This document shows positions 19,283-29,700 of a DNA stretch of 64,000 nt, one piece after another. The DNA comes from Chlorobaculum limnaeum. GTDB taxonomy: Bacteria > Bacteroidota > Chlorobiia > Chlorobiales > Chlorobiaceae. The stretch is taken from positions 1,444,001 to 1,508,000 of the forward strand of contig NZ_CP017305.1 in NCBI RefSeq assembly GCF_001747405.1, read 5' to 3'. Below the pieces are notes generated by a model that ran no database searches, was not told the origin of the DNA, and worked only from the letters and a program-made list of their open reading frames with translations. Each line of letters opens with the position of its first letter. The first letter of the stretch is position 1. The position numbers and the translations under genes were made by a program.

Positions 19283-20587
19283 TCATTGTTTCACTGGCGA
19301 CAGCTCATCGGTGAATCGCGCCGCCTGCTCCCGAGCCCACGCCGGAGTCGCTTTCCTGCCGGTTTCGAGCACCGTTTCAGAAGAGACGATCGCGCCTTCA
19401 AATTCCGCCCTGCCGGTATTGGCGAGCCAGAGGTTCGCGCCGCGCAGGTCGGCCTGCCGGAAATCGGCCCGCTGAAGATTGGCCGAACGCAGATCCGCGC
19501 CTCTGAGATTGGCGTTTTTCAGGTCGGCCTTTTCGAGATCAGCACGCTTCAATGCAGCTTTTTCGAGATCGGCGGCGTGAAGATCGGCGTGAGCCAGCAC
19601 CTTGCCTGAGAGCGGAGCCTCCTTCAGGCGGACCTGCATCGCCGGATTGGCGACCCGCAAACGGTTCCACTTCATGACGTCCGACTTGAGCTGGTCGAGC
19701 TGGTCGGCATCATAGCTGATAGCGGATGGCGCAGGCCGCCAGGCTTTGACAGGCTTCAGGGTTTTGGCCAGGGTCGCGGCCCGCTGTGGAGGCGCTGCGG
19801 CAGTAACAGACTGAGCTGTTGGCGAAACTGCGGAAGGCTGCGATGACTGAATGTTTCCGGAAGATGCCGCCCCGGCAATTCCGGCTGGCGGCTCCAGCTT
19901 CGGCGCTGCCACCACCGGCGCGAAGAGCGCACCGTGTTCGTCGGCCCACTTCGCCGACCCTGGCTTGCCGTTCGGCAGCACGGTCTCATCGGAGATCATC
20001 GCGCCGCTGAAGTTCGCGCTGCCGGTTCTCGCCAGCCAGAGATTGGCTGCGCGAAGATCGGCGCGGCTCAGGTCGGCGTATTCGAGGTTCGACTCGCGCA
20101 GATCGGCCCCCGCCAGCTCGGCACCACGCAGCTTCGCCTCCGCGCAATCGGCACGCCGCAGCACGGTCGAGGCCATGCGGGCGCCGCTGAAATCCGCGCC
20201 GGAACACGACGCTCCGGCAAGCGTAGCCTCGCGCAAATCCGCGCCGGTCAGGCGGCTTCCGGCGAGCACGGAACCGTCGAACTTCGCGCCACGCAGGTCG
20301 GCATCGCGAAATTCGGAGCGCCCCAGATCGCTCTGCCGCAGGTCAGCGCCAACAAGGCTGGTCTGGCTGAAATCGATCTTGCGCAGCCGCCGTCCTTTCA
20401 GAACCGAACCCGAAAGATCGGTATGCAGCGCAGGATTCTTCTCGCGCATGGAGTTCCACTCGACGCTGCCCTTCTGCAAAACAGCCTCTTGCCGGGCATC
20501 GGCAGCAATGGCCCCGGATGCGGAGCTGACGAGTAGAAAACCGGCGCAGGCAACAGCGCCGTAAACACGGTACAACGAATGTTTCAT
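19283..20587 (-). CDS. Exported protein with two pentapeptide-repeat domains
   Basis: 434 residues. Signal peptide at 1-29 (LVSSASGAIAA). Two homologous blocks (about 40-205 and 290-425) each begin with a VxWNxxRxxNPAxxxxL segment and continue with A(D/N)LxxA(D/N)Lxx pentapeptides that form a right-handed quadrilateral helix. Each block ends in a related ANLWLA-TG-F-GA-S-ETVL unit, so the gene arose by internal duplication. A Pro/Ala linker joins the blocks. It lies 6 bases after the membrane-protein gene. Function unknown; periplasmic scaffold or binding role is inference. Confidence 0.85.
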   Translation of the reverse strand: MKHSLYRVYGAVACAGFLLVSSASGAIAADARQEAVLQKGSVEWNSMREKNPALHTDLSGSVLKGRRLRKIDFSQTSLVGADLRQSDLGRSEFRDADLRGAKFDGSVLAGSRLTGADLREATLAGASCSGADFSGARMASTVLRRADCAEAKLRGAELAGADLRESNLEYADLSRADLRAANLWLARTGSANFSGAMISDETVLPNGKPGSAKWADEHGALFAPVVAAPKLEPPAGIAGAASSGNIQSSQPSAVSPTAQSVTAAAPPQRAATLAKTLKPVKAWRPAPSAISYDADQLDQLKSDVMKWNRLRVANPAMQVRLKEAPLSGKVLAHADLHAADLEKAALKRADLEKADLKNANLRGADLRSANLQRADFRQADLRGANLWLANTGRAEFEGAIVSSETVLETGRKATPAWAREQAARFTDELSPVKQ

Positions 20588-20593
20588 GGGACT

Positions 20594-21904
20594 TTATGGT
20601 TTGTCACCGGCATCGAAAACCGGATCATGGATGAGATTTCGCAGGAGCATGAGCGCCGCCACGGCGTAGACCACGCCGCTCATGCCAAGCACGAGCTGCT
20701 GGCCGCTGAAGAAGCTCCCGATGAGCACAACCCCGGCAACGAGAATGATCGAAAGCTGCACGAAGGCGCGATTCATCGTGCGCACGTCGAGCAACTGCTC
20801 CAGCGGATCGCCCGAATGGAGCAGTTCGAGGTCGCCCGCCTTCTGGATGGCGGGCAGCACGATGTAGATCATGCCGATGAACGAGAGCGTGATCCAGCCG
20901 AGCAACGCCGAGTGGGTGTGCGAGTGGTAGATCCACATCTTGTCGCCCCGGATGGGCGGATAACTGCCGAACAGGATGCCCTTCGCGTAGTAGATGTTCA
21001 AAATGCCGAAAGCGCTGGTGGCGAAGAGAAACGCCAGGCCGCCGAGCATGAAGGCGAGCGCCGGATGGGCGAAGTTGTCGCGGAACCAGTTGCGCAGGAA
21101 CACCCCGAAGGTGTAGAGCAGCGCCATGACGCCAAAGGTGAGCAGATGACTGATGAGCATCATGCCGAGGTAGTCGCCCATGAGGATCACGATGAGAAAG
21201 TAAAGTACCCCGCCGACAAAGATGTAGAACCAGAGGCTGAAGAGCTTTTTGGCCAGCTCCATCCTGTCCGTCCGCCGCCAGGCGTAGGCGTAAAGAAATC
21301 CCATCACGCTGATGCTGAGCGGAAAAGAGGAGCCGAGGAAGTAGGCCGACTGCGTCACGAAGAACGGAATGATGCCGTTGTCGGGAAACGCCTCCTTGAG
21401 ACCAAGCGTGAAGAGGCCGAGGTTGGCGTTGAGGAGAAACACCACGTCGAAAATGTAGTAACGCACCGACACCTCTTTCCAGATTTTCGCCACGGAGAGG
21501 GTGGTGAGAATCTCGTAGAGCGGCACGGCGACCACCCCCATCAGCATCAGCCCCGCCGCCGCCTTGAGCAAGGGCAAGTCCGCCGCCACCGCAATCGTGA
21601 CCATGACGAGCGCCAGCACCACCAGGCCGATGAACATGCGCTGACGCACGGGGTCGATCCGCAATTCGGGATAGATCGCCGCCGTCAGGTAGCGGTTGAA
21701 GAGCAGAATGGCAAGATTGCCGAAACCGACAAAAAAGAGGTACGGATGGATCTTGAGCAGGAGCGGATTGTTGGCCAGCACACCGAAACCGCCACCGAAA
21801 GCCGCGAGGGAGATTACGGTGAAGGATACGGCGAGAAAGGTTCTGGATATTCCTCGAAGCGTGTTATCTGAAATGGCAGAAGTCATGGAACGTTGTGATT
21901 TCAT
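20594..21904 (-). CDS. Polytopic membrane protein, heme-copper-oxidase-I/NnrS-like
   Basis: 436 residues with about 12 TM helices. Helix content and His positions (KIHPYLFFVGF early, NFAHPALAFMLGG and MWIYHSHTHSALLGWITLSFIGMIYIVLP late) resemble the heme-binding helices of NorB/cbb3 subunit I or NnrS, but the canonical copper-site pattern is not complete. The start gives an ATGA overlap with the upstream DoxX-like gene, supporting coupling. Likely an inner-membrane heme or redox protein; this is an inference. Confidence 0.55.
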   Translation of the reverse strand: MKSQRSMTSAISDNTLRGISRTFLAVSFTVISLAAFGGGFGVLANNPLLLKIHPYLFFVGFGNLAILLFNRYLTAAIYPELRIDPVRQRMFIGLVVLALVMVTIAVAADLPLLKAAAGLMLMGVVAVPLYEILTTLSVAKIWKEVSVRYYIFDVVFLLNANLGLFTLGLKEAFPDNGIIPFFVTQSAYFLGSSFPLSISVMGFLYAYAWRRTDRMELAKKLFSLWFYIFVGGVLYFLIVILMGDYLGMMLISHLLTFGVMALLYTFGVFLRNWFRDNFAHPALAFMLGGLAFLFATSAFGILNIYYAKGILFGSYPPIRGDKMWIYHSHTHSALLGWITLSFIGMIYIVLPAIQKAGDLELLHSGDPLEQLLDVRTMNRAFVQLSIILVAGVVLIGSFFSGQQLVLGMSGVVYAVAALMLLRNLIHDPVFDAGDKP

Positions 21905-22293
21905 TGATTGCTTGCCGAAGCCTTGCCCATCTCCCAGTAAGCCGTAAGGGAGAGGGCGATCACCGCCGCATTGAGTGACACCGGATTGAATGCTTCTGCC
22001 AGCAGGCGCGGTTCATGAAGTGAAACAAAGCCCAGCAGACTGAGCATGGCGGCAATGTTCAGCAAAAACGGCCAGCGCCAGGGAGTCAGAAGCAGCAGAA
22101 GTCCGAACGCTATCTCGCCGTAACCCATCACCGAGCACATAAAACCGTACAACGGCCCCAGATGCGAAAGCAGCCCCAGCTCAACCGGGCTTGGGCACAC
22201 CAGTTTCGGCACCGCCCCCTGATAGACCCACACAAAAGCAAGAGCAATCCGGCTGGCAATCAGCGCCGGAGACTGACGAGCGAACAGACTCAT
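21901..22293 (-). CDS. DoxX-like membrane protein
   Basis: 130 residues with four TM helices. The start ASRIALAFVWVYQGAVPKLVCPS and the segment YGEIAFGLLLLLTPWRWPFLLNIAAML fit the DoxX/DoxX-like family, small quinone- or thiol-linked membrane proteins. First gene of an apparent operon (DoxX-like, HCO-I-like protein, pentapeptide protein, glycosyltransferase); its stop overlaps the next start by 4 bases. Confidence 0.75.
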   Translation of the reverse strand: MSLFARQSPALIASRIALAFVWVYQGAVPKLVCPSPVELGLLSHLGPLYGFMCSVMGYGEIAFGLLLLLTPWRWPFLLNIAAMLSLLGFVSLHEPRLLAEAFNPVSLNAAVIALSLTAYWEMGKASASNQ

Positions 22294-22437
22294 AAGGGTA
22301 AAGGGTTCAGGCGTTTCTTTTTGGAAGATAACAGTTACAGGCTAAATACAGCCACACCCAACGTTAAAGGAGCGTTGAAAGTGCGCGGATAGTGGGGATT
22401 GGAGGATTGTGAAACGTGAAACGATTTCCGGTCAATT

Positions 22438-23610
22438 TCAGGAGAGCATGGTTTCAAGCCTGTCGAACAGTTCCGAAAGGCTCGCGACCGTGACACCCGG
22501 CTTCAACGGATAGCCTTGCTCGACCGGAGCGACGACAAAAGTATGATCTGGAGCCAGATCGCCTATGGCGGAACTATTCCCCCTCGTCAGCGCCGGAGCC
22601 ACTGAAGCCTTGCACTCTATGGCAATACGTTTGCCTGATTGCTGCATGACGATATCGACTTCCGCACCGTTGGAAGTCCGGTAGTAAAACAGTTCACAAC
22701 CAGGAAACATCCCCTGAATATTGGTCAGCACCAGAGTTTCCCACAGCGAGCCGAACACTGGATGCCCTGCAATCTGGCTGAAACCGGCAATCCCGAGCAG
22801 CGCAGCGACAATACCGGTATCGGTTACATATACCTTGGGAGATTTGACAATCCGTTTGCCTGTATTTGACAGCAAAGGTGGCAAGATTGATACCATGAAG
22901 GTTTGCTGCAAGAGATCAAGGTAATTCCGCACCATGGTGTGACTTGCACCAAGCGAGCCACCGATGGCGGAGAGGTTGACCATCTGCCCGTTTTGATGAG
23001 CGAGCATCTGCCAGAGCCGCCGCATCGTCGCCGGTGAAAATCCGCTCCACTGGAGCAGGTCTCGCTCCAGAAAGCTGGTGATGAAATCCTCGCGCCATGC
23101 GAACGACACTGCAGCATCCTCCTGCAACAAGCTTCGCGGAAAGCCTCCGCGAGCGAGATACTCCTCGATGGTCACGCGGCCTTTGATCTCCGTCCATAAA
23201 AATGGAGTCAGTCGTTTGTAGGTAATTCTTCCGGCAAGCGACTCGGAACTCTGCTTCAACAAATCGCGGGAAGCCGAACCGAGCACGAGAAAGTGACCAT
23301 TACCACCCCACTCGTCCACCAGACTCCGGATCAGTGGAAACAGTTCCGGTTTCCGCTGCACTTCGTCGATGCACACCACGCTCTCCCGCTGGTTTTTCAG
23401 AAACCATTCAGGATCGTCGAGCTTCCTGAGGTCAGATGGACGTTCGAGATCGAGATAAACTACCGGACGATCATACGTGACCAGATGCCTGATCAGGGTT
23501 GACTTGCCACACTGCCGAGGCCCGACTATCGCCGTAACGGGATAGTGTTTCAGCCCTTGCCGAACATCGGCAGCTATAATGCGATCCAGATATTCGCCGC
23601 TCATAATCAT
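22438..23610 (-). CDS. AAA ATPase with DUF4143 domain
   Basis: 390 residues. AAA_14 domain with Walker A VGPRQCGKSTLIRH, Walker B VVCIDEVQRKPELFPLIRSLVD and sensor LVLGSASRDLLK, followed by a winged-helix DUF4143 region and a C-terminal PD-(D/E)XK-like end (YRTSNGAEVDIVM, IAIECKAS). Such ATPases are common near mobile elements and have no settled role. It lies at the edge of an AT-rich region with a restriction-enzyme remnant and a DUF2075 helicase. Confidence 0.88.
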   Translation of the reverse strand: MIMSGEYLDRIIAADVRQGLKHYPVTAIVGPRQCGKSTLIRHLVTYDRPVVYLDLERPSDLRKLDDPEWFLKNQRESVVCIDEVQRKPELFPLIRSLVDEWGGNGHFLVLGSASRDLLKQSSESLAGRITYKRLTPFLWTEIKGRVTIEEYLARGGFPRSLLQEDAAVSFAWREDFITSFLERDLLQWSGFSPATMRRLWQMLAHQNGQMVNLSAIGGSLGASHTMVRNYLDLLQQTFMVSILPPLLSNTGKRIVKSPKVYVTDTGIVAALLGIAGFSQIAGHPVFGSLWETLVLTNIQGMFPGCELFYYRTSNGAEVDIVMQQSGKRIAIECKASVAPALTRGNSSAIGDLAPDHTFVVAPVEQGYPLKPGVTVASLSELFDRLETMLS

Positions 23611-23933
23611 GCAATTTGAAACTTATAAATTCAAAATACATGATTAAACGACGGATAGCAACGATTATTGGCACCTGAACCTTACCAAAATACCGATGGC
23701 CAAGCCTCACGCTCCGGACCGGGTGAGGCGCTGGTTCCAGTGGGCGAATTCGGTCTTGTAGCGGGCTGCTTCTTCGGGCTGCGTTCGAGTTCGACGCCTT
23801 CGTTTTGGATCGATTCGATGAACTCCAAATAGATTATTACTCTTTTTGTCGCTTTGCCTGTCGGGTTCGTTTTGGCTTTTGCGCCATTGCATGGGAAAGG
23901 TGTTCGGCGTATCTGGCTTAAAGTTCAGTTACT

Positions 23934-24194
23934 TTAAGTTGATTTCCGCTCCAGAGTCTTTACTTCGATCAAAAATCCGTCAAGGGTCATGATCTCCGAA
24001 CGGATGTCTTTATGGTACAACTTGATGATTTCGGCAGGGACAACAAGCTGAACATCGTGCGCACGCATTTCACGGAACTGATTTAGCGAGACGCCTTGCT
24101 GGGCAGTTAACAAGTGCTTTTTGCCGATTCGGTCAGCCTCGTTCAGTACCTGACGCCATCTGTCCTTGCAGGTGGTAGCGCGAATCCCTATAAT
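23934..24194 (-). pseudogene. Remnant of an EcoRII-C-type restriction endonuclease
   Basis: Reading the minus strand from 24194 to a TAA at 23934 gives 86 residues without a start codon: GIRATTCKDRWRQVLNEAD, then KKHLLTAQQGVSLNQFREM and VQLVVPAEIIKLY. The CKDRWRQVL.EAD and KHLLT motifs and the QLVVP strand are those of the EcoRII C-terminal catalytic domain family. A stop (24195-24197) lies directly upstream, and no homologous continuation appears in the other frames. The N-terminal part, including most catalytic residues, is gone. The neighbouring methyltransferase expected for such a system is absent. Confidence 0.8.
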
Positions 24195-24264
24195 TCATTC
24201 AAAGGATTTGCACTTTTGAGTAGCACAACAGCTTTTGAGCGCTCAACCCCTCAACACAGGAATT

Positions 24265-26247
24265 ATGAATCGGTCATGGTACAACGCGAGTTTTGACCTC
24301 TTTCAACAGACTTCTGATGAGCAAATTATAGGGGAACTCGCATTGAACAGCACTTTTGCCGATCTTCCAACTCAAAAAATTGCGTGGCTCAAAGAGATTT
24401 CGATCCTTCGTAAAGCCTTACAAGGACATGATGGCTGTTTACATCTTGAATTCAACATTCCACGCATGGGGCGTCGGATCGATGCCGTTCTGCTGATTAA
24501 AGGTATTGTTATAGCCATTGAATTCAAGATCGATGCCAGTCAATATCTTATGGCAGATATCGATCAATCGTATGATTATGCACTCGACCTAAAATATTTC
24601 CACGAAGCCAGCCACAAGGCAACAGTTATCCCTGTATTAGTTGTAACAAAGGCTCGATCAGCTTCGACTACACTGTTTCGCCATCCAAGGATTCATGGGC
24701 TTTATGAACCAGTGAGCACCAATGAAGACGGATTTGCCTCAACCCTTGAAAAAATTCTACACCAATTCCCAGAAATACCATTTGATCCACAGGTGTGGTC
24801 TGATGCCGCATATCGACCGACACAGACTATTATCGAAGCTGCCAGAGCGCTTTATGCTGGTCATGGTGTTGTTGAAATATCGAGAAACGATGCCGGAGCG
24901 ATAAACCTCTCTCAGACCTCCGATCAGCTTTTTCGCATTATCGATCGTGCAAGAGATCAGAAAGAAAAAGCTATTTGCTTTGTCACTGGAGTTCCGGGAG
25001 CAGGAAAAACCCTTGTTGGCCTGAACATCGCTACCCGTTACAGTGATGAGGAAAGCGAACTTTATAGTGTTTTTCTCTCTGGCAACAAACCGCTGGTAGA
25101 TATTCTTCGTGAGGCACTTGCTCGTGATACTATTCTTCGAGAAAAAATGAGCCACGGGAAAAAGCTTAAAAAGTCAGAAGCACAAGCAAGGGTCAAAGCA
25201 TTCATCCAAAATGTGCACCACTTCCGTGATGATTGCCAAAAGAACAACGGACAAGAACCGGTCGAGCATGTTGCGCTTTTTGATGAAGCACAACGCGCAT
25301 GGGACAAGGCGCAAACATCACTGTTCATGAAACAGATAAAAGGTGTTCCCGACTTTGATATATCAGAACCAGAATATCTCATTTCTTGCATGGATAAAAG
25401 AAATGATTGGGCGGTCATTGTTTGCCTTGTCGGTGGCGGTCAAGAAATCAATACTGGCGAATCTGGAATCAGTTCATGGATCGAGGCCCTTCAGGAGCAA
25501 TATCCAGATTGGCATCTCTATATTTCACCGGCATTAACCGATAGCGAGTATGGGACTGGTAATATACTTTCTTCCATAAGAACTCGAAAGAACGTCCATT
25601 TTGAGCATGACCTCCACCTTGCGACCTCCATGCGCTCCTTTCGAGCAGAAACAGTTTCAAAGTTTGTTAAAACCGTGCTTGATTGTGAAGTTGATGAAGC
25701 AAGGACGCTGTATCAGCAACTTATAGAGCGTTACCCTATCGTTCTAACACGGAACCTTGAATCTGCTAAACAATGGCTAAAAACACAAGCCAGTGGTTCA
25801 GAGCGTTATGGCATGGTTGTGTCTTCTCAAGCTGAACGTCTTAAACCTTATGCAATTGATGTTCGATCTCCAATGAATCCAATCAAATGGTTTCTTGACA
25901 GCAAAGATGATATTCGTTCTTCCTATTACCTCGAAGATGTTGCCACAGAGTTTCGTATTCAAGGTCTCGAACTTGATTGGGTCTGTGTCTCATGGGATGG
26001 CGATTTTCGTTATGGAAATCAAGGCTGGGAACACTATTCTTTTCGAGGCAACAAATGGCAAAATATTAAAAGCGAATCACGAAAAACATATCAGAAAAAT
26101 GCTTATCGAGTCTTGCTAACCAGAGCACGGCAAGGCATGGTAATTTTTGTTCCTGAAGGAACACCAAATGATCCAACGAGAATACCAAGATTTTATGATA
26201 ATACCTACAAATATCTCAAGAGCTTGGGTGTTCAGGAGATCGGTTAA
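24265..26247 (+). CDS. DUF2075 (Schlafen-group-3-like) helicase with N-terminal nuclease-like domain
   Basis: 660 residues. Residues 60-110 hold a PD-(D/E)XK-like pattern (RIDAVLLIKGIVIAIEFKID); the central ATPase has Walker A GVPGAGKTLVGLN and Walker B ALFDEAQRAWD, then LVGGGQEIN, VLTRNLES, and late RVLLTRARQGMVIFVPEG typical of superfamily I helicases and DUF2075. It is AT-rich against its surroundings, which suggests transfer. The ATG at 24265 has AGGA nearby; an ATG 30 bases earlier is less supported. A role in defence against phage or plasmids is an inference. Confidence 0.85.
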   Translation: MNRSWYNASFDLFQQTSDEQIIGELALNSTFADLPTQKIAWLKEISILRKALQGHDGCLHLEFNIPRMGRRIDAVLLIKGIVIAIEFKIDASQYLMADIDQSYDYALDLKYFHEASHKATVIPVLVVTKARSASTTLFRHPRIHGLYEPVSTNEDGFASTLEKILHQFPEIPFDPQVWSDAAYRPTQTIIEAARALYAGHGVVEISRNDAGAINLSQTSDQLFRIIDRARDQKEKAICFVTGVPGAGKTLVGLNIATRYSDEESELYSVFLSGNKPLVDILREALARDTILREKMSHGKKLKKSEAQARVKAFIQNVHHFRDDCQKNNGQEPVEHVALFDEAQRAWDKAQTSLFMKQIKGVPDFDISEPEYLISCMDKRNDWAVIVCLVGGGQEINTGESGISSWIEALQEQYPDWHLYISPALTDSEYGTGNILSSIRTRKNVHFEHDLHLATSMRSFRAETVSKFVKTVLDCEVDEARTLYQQLIERYPIVLTRNLESAKQWLKTQASGSERYGMVVSSQAERLKPYAIDVRSPMNPIKWFLDSKDDIRSSYYLEDVATEFRIQGLELDWVCVSWDGDFRYGNQGWEHYSFRGNKWQNIKSESRKTYQKNAYRVLLTRARQGMVIFVPEGTPNDPTRIPRFYDNTYKYLKSLGVQEIG

Positions 26248-26650
26248 TAATCGAAGTACTAAATGACTTTTCCCACGGGTCAAATACTTTCCAACCCTGA
26301 CAAGAAAAGTTTTCAACATCTTTCACAAATTCACCGATCGAGCAATACTGCAAATTTATATCTTCTCTGGAAGCATCAACGGCTTCTACAGAATTATATT
26401 CATGAAAACAGTGATCATCAGCGCTCAACGAATATTCTTCGTCATCGAATAAAAACACTTCCGGTACCCCTACTTGATCGGCATTGAAAAGGCATCCCAT
26501 ATCGAAGCTCTTTTCTAATCGTCTGTGAATTTCATCAATTTCCAACCCTTCAGAGTTTTTAAAATCGACAAAATTCCACTTTTTGTAATTTCCGGCATCG
26601 CGATAGAGGTAGTGGAAGCGAATAACGGAATTCTTATTTTTTTGTTTCAT
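26216..26650 (-). CDS. Small acidic protein convergent with the DUF2075 gene
   Basis: 144 residues, overlapping the helicase gene's 3' end by 32 bases. Contents include VIRFHYLYRDAGNYKKW and ending blocks with VKDVENF. No known motif; the compact alpha/beta pattern at residues 10-70 and AT-rich codons match the helicase gene, suggesting they moved together. A regulator or immunity-like partner is possible but not shown by sequence. Confidence 0.55.
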   Translation of the reverse strand: MKQKNKNSVIRFHYLYRDAGNYKKWNFVDFKNSEGLEIDEIHRRLEKSFDMGCLFNADQVGVPEVFLFDDEEYSLSADDHCFHEYNSVEAVDASREDINLQYCSIGEFVKDVENFSCQGWKVFDPWEKSFSTSIINRSPEHPSS

Positions 26651-26797
26651 TGCAGAACATCGATTCCAGTTTACTGAACAAGGGCAATAACTTTATAACA
26701 TAAATAAGAATATAGCCAATCCGGAAATATTTGCGTACAAATCAGTTAATTCGATCAATTGCAGAAACAGGCTGGACACACAGACCCACCCCGTCCG

Positions 26798-29700
26798 TCA
26801 CCCGCGAACCTTCGCGAATTTTGCAACCGCCCACGCTTTCACCCGGTCGAACCAGACGTACACCACCGGGATGACCAGCAGCGTGAGGAACATCGAGCTG
26901 GAGAGGCCGCCGACGAGGGCGAGGGCGAGGCCGGATTTCCATTCGGAGCCGGAGCTGGCGGAAAGGGCGATCGGCATGAGGCCGAAGATGAGCGTGAGCG
27001 TCGTCATGAGAATCGGACGCAAGCGCTCGCGTCCGGCTTCAGTGATGGCGGGCAGGAGTTCCATGCCTTCATCGCGGAACTTGTTGATGAAATCGACGAG
27101 CAAAATCGCGTTCTTGCCAACCAGACCGATGAGCATGATGATGCCGAGAATCGTGAAGATGCTCAGCGATTTGCCGAAGAGCGCCAGCGACCAGAGCGCG
27201 CCGATGATGGCGAGCGGAATCGAGAACATCACCACCATCGGCCATATCCACGAGTTGTAGAGCGCCACCATGATCAGGTACACGAAGATGATCGCCACAG
27301 CAAAGGCGTAGAGCAGGTTCAGGTTCGACTCCCCCTGGTGCTTGAGATCGGCCTCGTAGGTATGCGTGACGCTTTTCGGCATGATCCCTTTTTTCTGCAT
27401 GTTGCCGATGATGCGCTCGATGTCGCCGCCAATATCGCCGACGGGCCGGTCGATCACCTGCGCCTTGACCCACACCGCTTCGTTGCGCCCGTGGCGTTGC
27501 AGCAGGGCGTACCCGCGCGACTGTTCGAGGCGAGAGAACTGCCCGAGCCGCACGAGGCTGCCATCTTTCGCGCGGAAGGAGAGATCGGGAATGCCGCTGG
27601 TGGCGCTGCGGTAGCCTTCGTCGAAGATCAGGCGGATGTCGTACTCGTCGCCCTCTTCGCGGTACTTGTTACTGTCGTCGCCATCGTAGGCGATGCGCAT
27701 GGCCGAACCCACGTCGGCGATGGAGAGGCCGAAGGCGGCCATCTGCTCGCGGTCAACCACCGCGTGCATTTCAGGCGTGCCGGGCTGGGAGCTGAGCCGC
27801 ACATCCGCCGTGCCGCGCACCGTCTTGAGGCTGTCGCGCAGGGCGTCGGCGGCGCGGGCGACCTCCTCGCGCTTCGGGCCGCTCAGGATCACCGTGACCG
27901 GCGTTTCGTTGGCCGTGCCGAAGATGCCGATAGGGTTGATGCTCGCCTTGAGGCCCGGCACGCCATCGAGATCCTTGCGGATAAGCTGCATCATGGCGTC
28001 GGTCGAGCGGCGGCGTTTCTCCTTGGAAATCAGGCGGACGTTGATCTCGGCCACGTGGTCGGAGCTTTGCCCGAGAAACCCCTCGTTCGAGGTGCCGACG
28101 ACGGCGAGCACCTTGTCCACTTCGGGATAAGCCTGAATCCTGCGCTCGACCTGGCGGACGAAGCGGTCGGTCTGGTGGAGGCTCGTGCCTGGTTCGAGTT
28201 CGAGCATCACCGAAAAGTCGCCCCGGTCGGAGACCTCGATGAACTCGCCGCCGATCTTTCCGGCGATGACGAGCGCGAACGACGAGAAGAAGAGAAGCGT
28301 GGCGGTCAGAACCACCTTGCCGGGGTGCTTCAGCCCCCAGCCGAGCAGCGAGATGTACCAGTCGCGCCCGCGCTCGTACCAGCGCTCGAAGCCGAGGGCG
28401 AGGCGACCGGCGAGAGTGGCGTCCGAGAGATGATCGACCTTCGAGAAGCGCGAGGCGAGCAGCGGCGTCACCGTGAAGGAGACGAAGAGGCTCAGCATGG
28501 TCGAGATGACCATGACGACGGCGAACTCCCGCAGGATGTCGCCGACCAGGCCGCTGAGCAGCGAGAGCGGCAGGAAGACCACTACGTCAACGAGCGTGAT
28601 CGCCACCGCCGTGAAACCGATCTCGTTGCGTCCGACGAGGGCCGCATCGCGCGGCGCTTCGCCCCGTTCGAGGTGACGGTAGATGTTTTCGAGCACCACG
28701 ATGGAGTCGTCCACCAGCACGCCGATCACAAGCGAGAGGGCGAGCAGGGTCATGAGGTTCAGCGAGAAGCCGAAGAGGTACATGCCGATGAAGGTAGTCA
28801 CCAGCGAGGTGGGAATCGAGACCATCACGATGAGCGAGTTGCGCAGGCTGTGCAGGAAGAGCAGCATGACGAGCGCCACGAGCAGGATGGCGAGGAACAG
28901 GTCGTGCTGCACCGCCTCGACGGCGTCGCGGGTGAAGGTCGAAGCGTCCTGCGCGATGTCGAACTTCAGCCCCCGGTCGCGGTACTGCGCTTCGAGCGAC
29001 TGGAGCTTTTCGCGCACGAGACGGCACACCTCGACGGTGTTGGCGTCGTTCTGCTTGACCACCACGATGCCGACGGCGTTCCTGCCATCGATCCTCGTCA
29101 TCGTCCTGATCTCCTGAAAGGTGTCCTGCACCTCGGCCACGTCGCGCAGGTAGACCGCGCCCTCCGCGCCTGCGTCGCTCACCACGAGGTTCTTCAGCTC
29201 GTCAAGGCTCTTGAACTTCCCGGCGAGGCGTACCACGAACTTGCGGTCGGGCGCATCGACCGTGCCGGTCGGAAAGTCGATATTGGCCTTGCCAATCGCT
29301 TCGAGCAGGTCGCCCACGGTCAGGCCGAAGCTTTCGAGACGCCCCGGATCGATGTTGACCCTGATCTCCCGCTCGCGCCCGCCAAGGATGCCCACCTGCC
29401 CGACGCCGCTGATGTTCGAGAGCGCGGGCTTGATTTCGTCCTTGAGGAGCTGGTAAAATTCGGTATCGGAGAGGTTCGAAGTCGCGCCGAGGCGCAGCAC
29501 CGGCAGCTCGTCGATGGCGAAGCGGGAAACGACCGGCGTCTCGATGTCGTCGGGCAGTTCGCCGCGCGCTTCGTTCACCTTGCGCTGCACATCCTGAAGG
29601 GCGATGTCGATGTCGGCGTCACTGGCGAATTCGATGGTCACGAGCGACATCCCTTCGCGGGAGGAGGAGTTGATGGCTGAAATCTTCTCGATGGCCGAAA

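Noticed and set aside
23707-23892. Possible 61-residue gene between the DUF4143 gene and the restriction remnant
   Set aside because: No ribosome site, no family likeness and low-complexity basic composition; kept only as part of the decayed region.
23934-24194. Intact restriction endonuclease
   Set aside because: Only the C-terminal 86 residues exist, with a stop at 24195 and no start codon, so it is not functional.
26759-29680. Long open frame of 973 codons antisense to the RND pump gene
   Set aside because: It is a shadow of a GC-rich gene: His/Arg/Glu-rich, no recognisable domains, while the minus strand encodes a complete RND pump.
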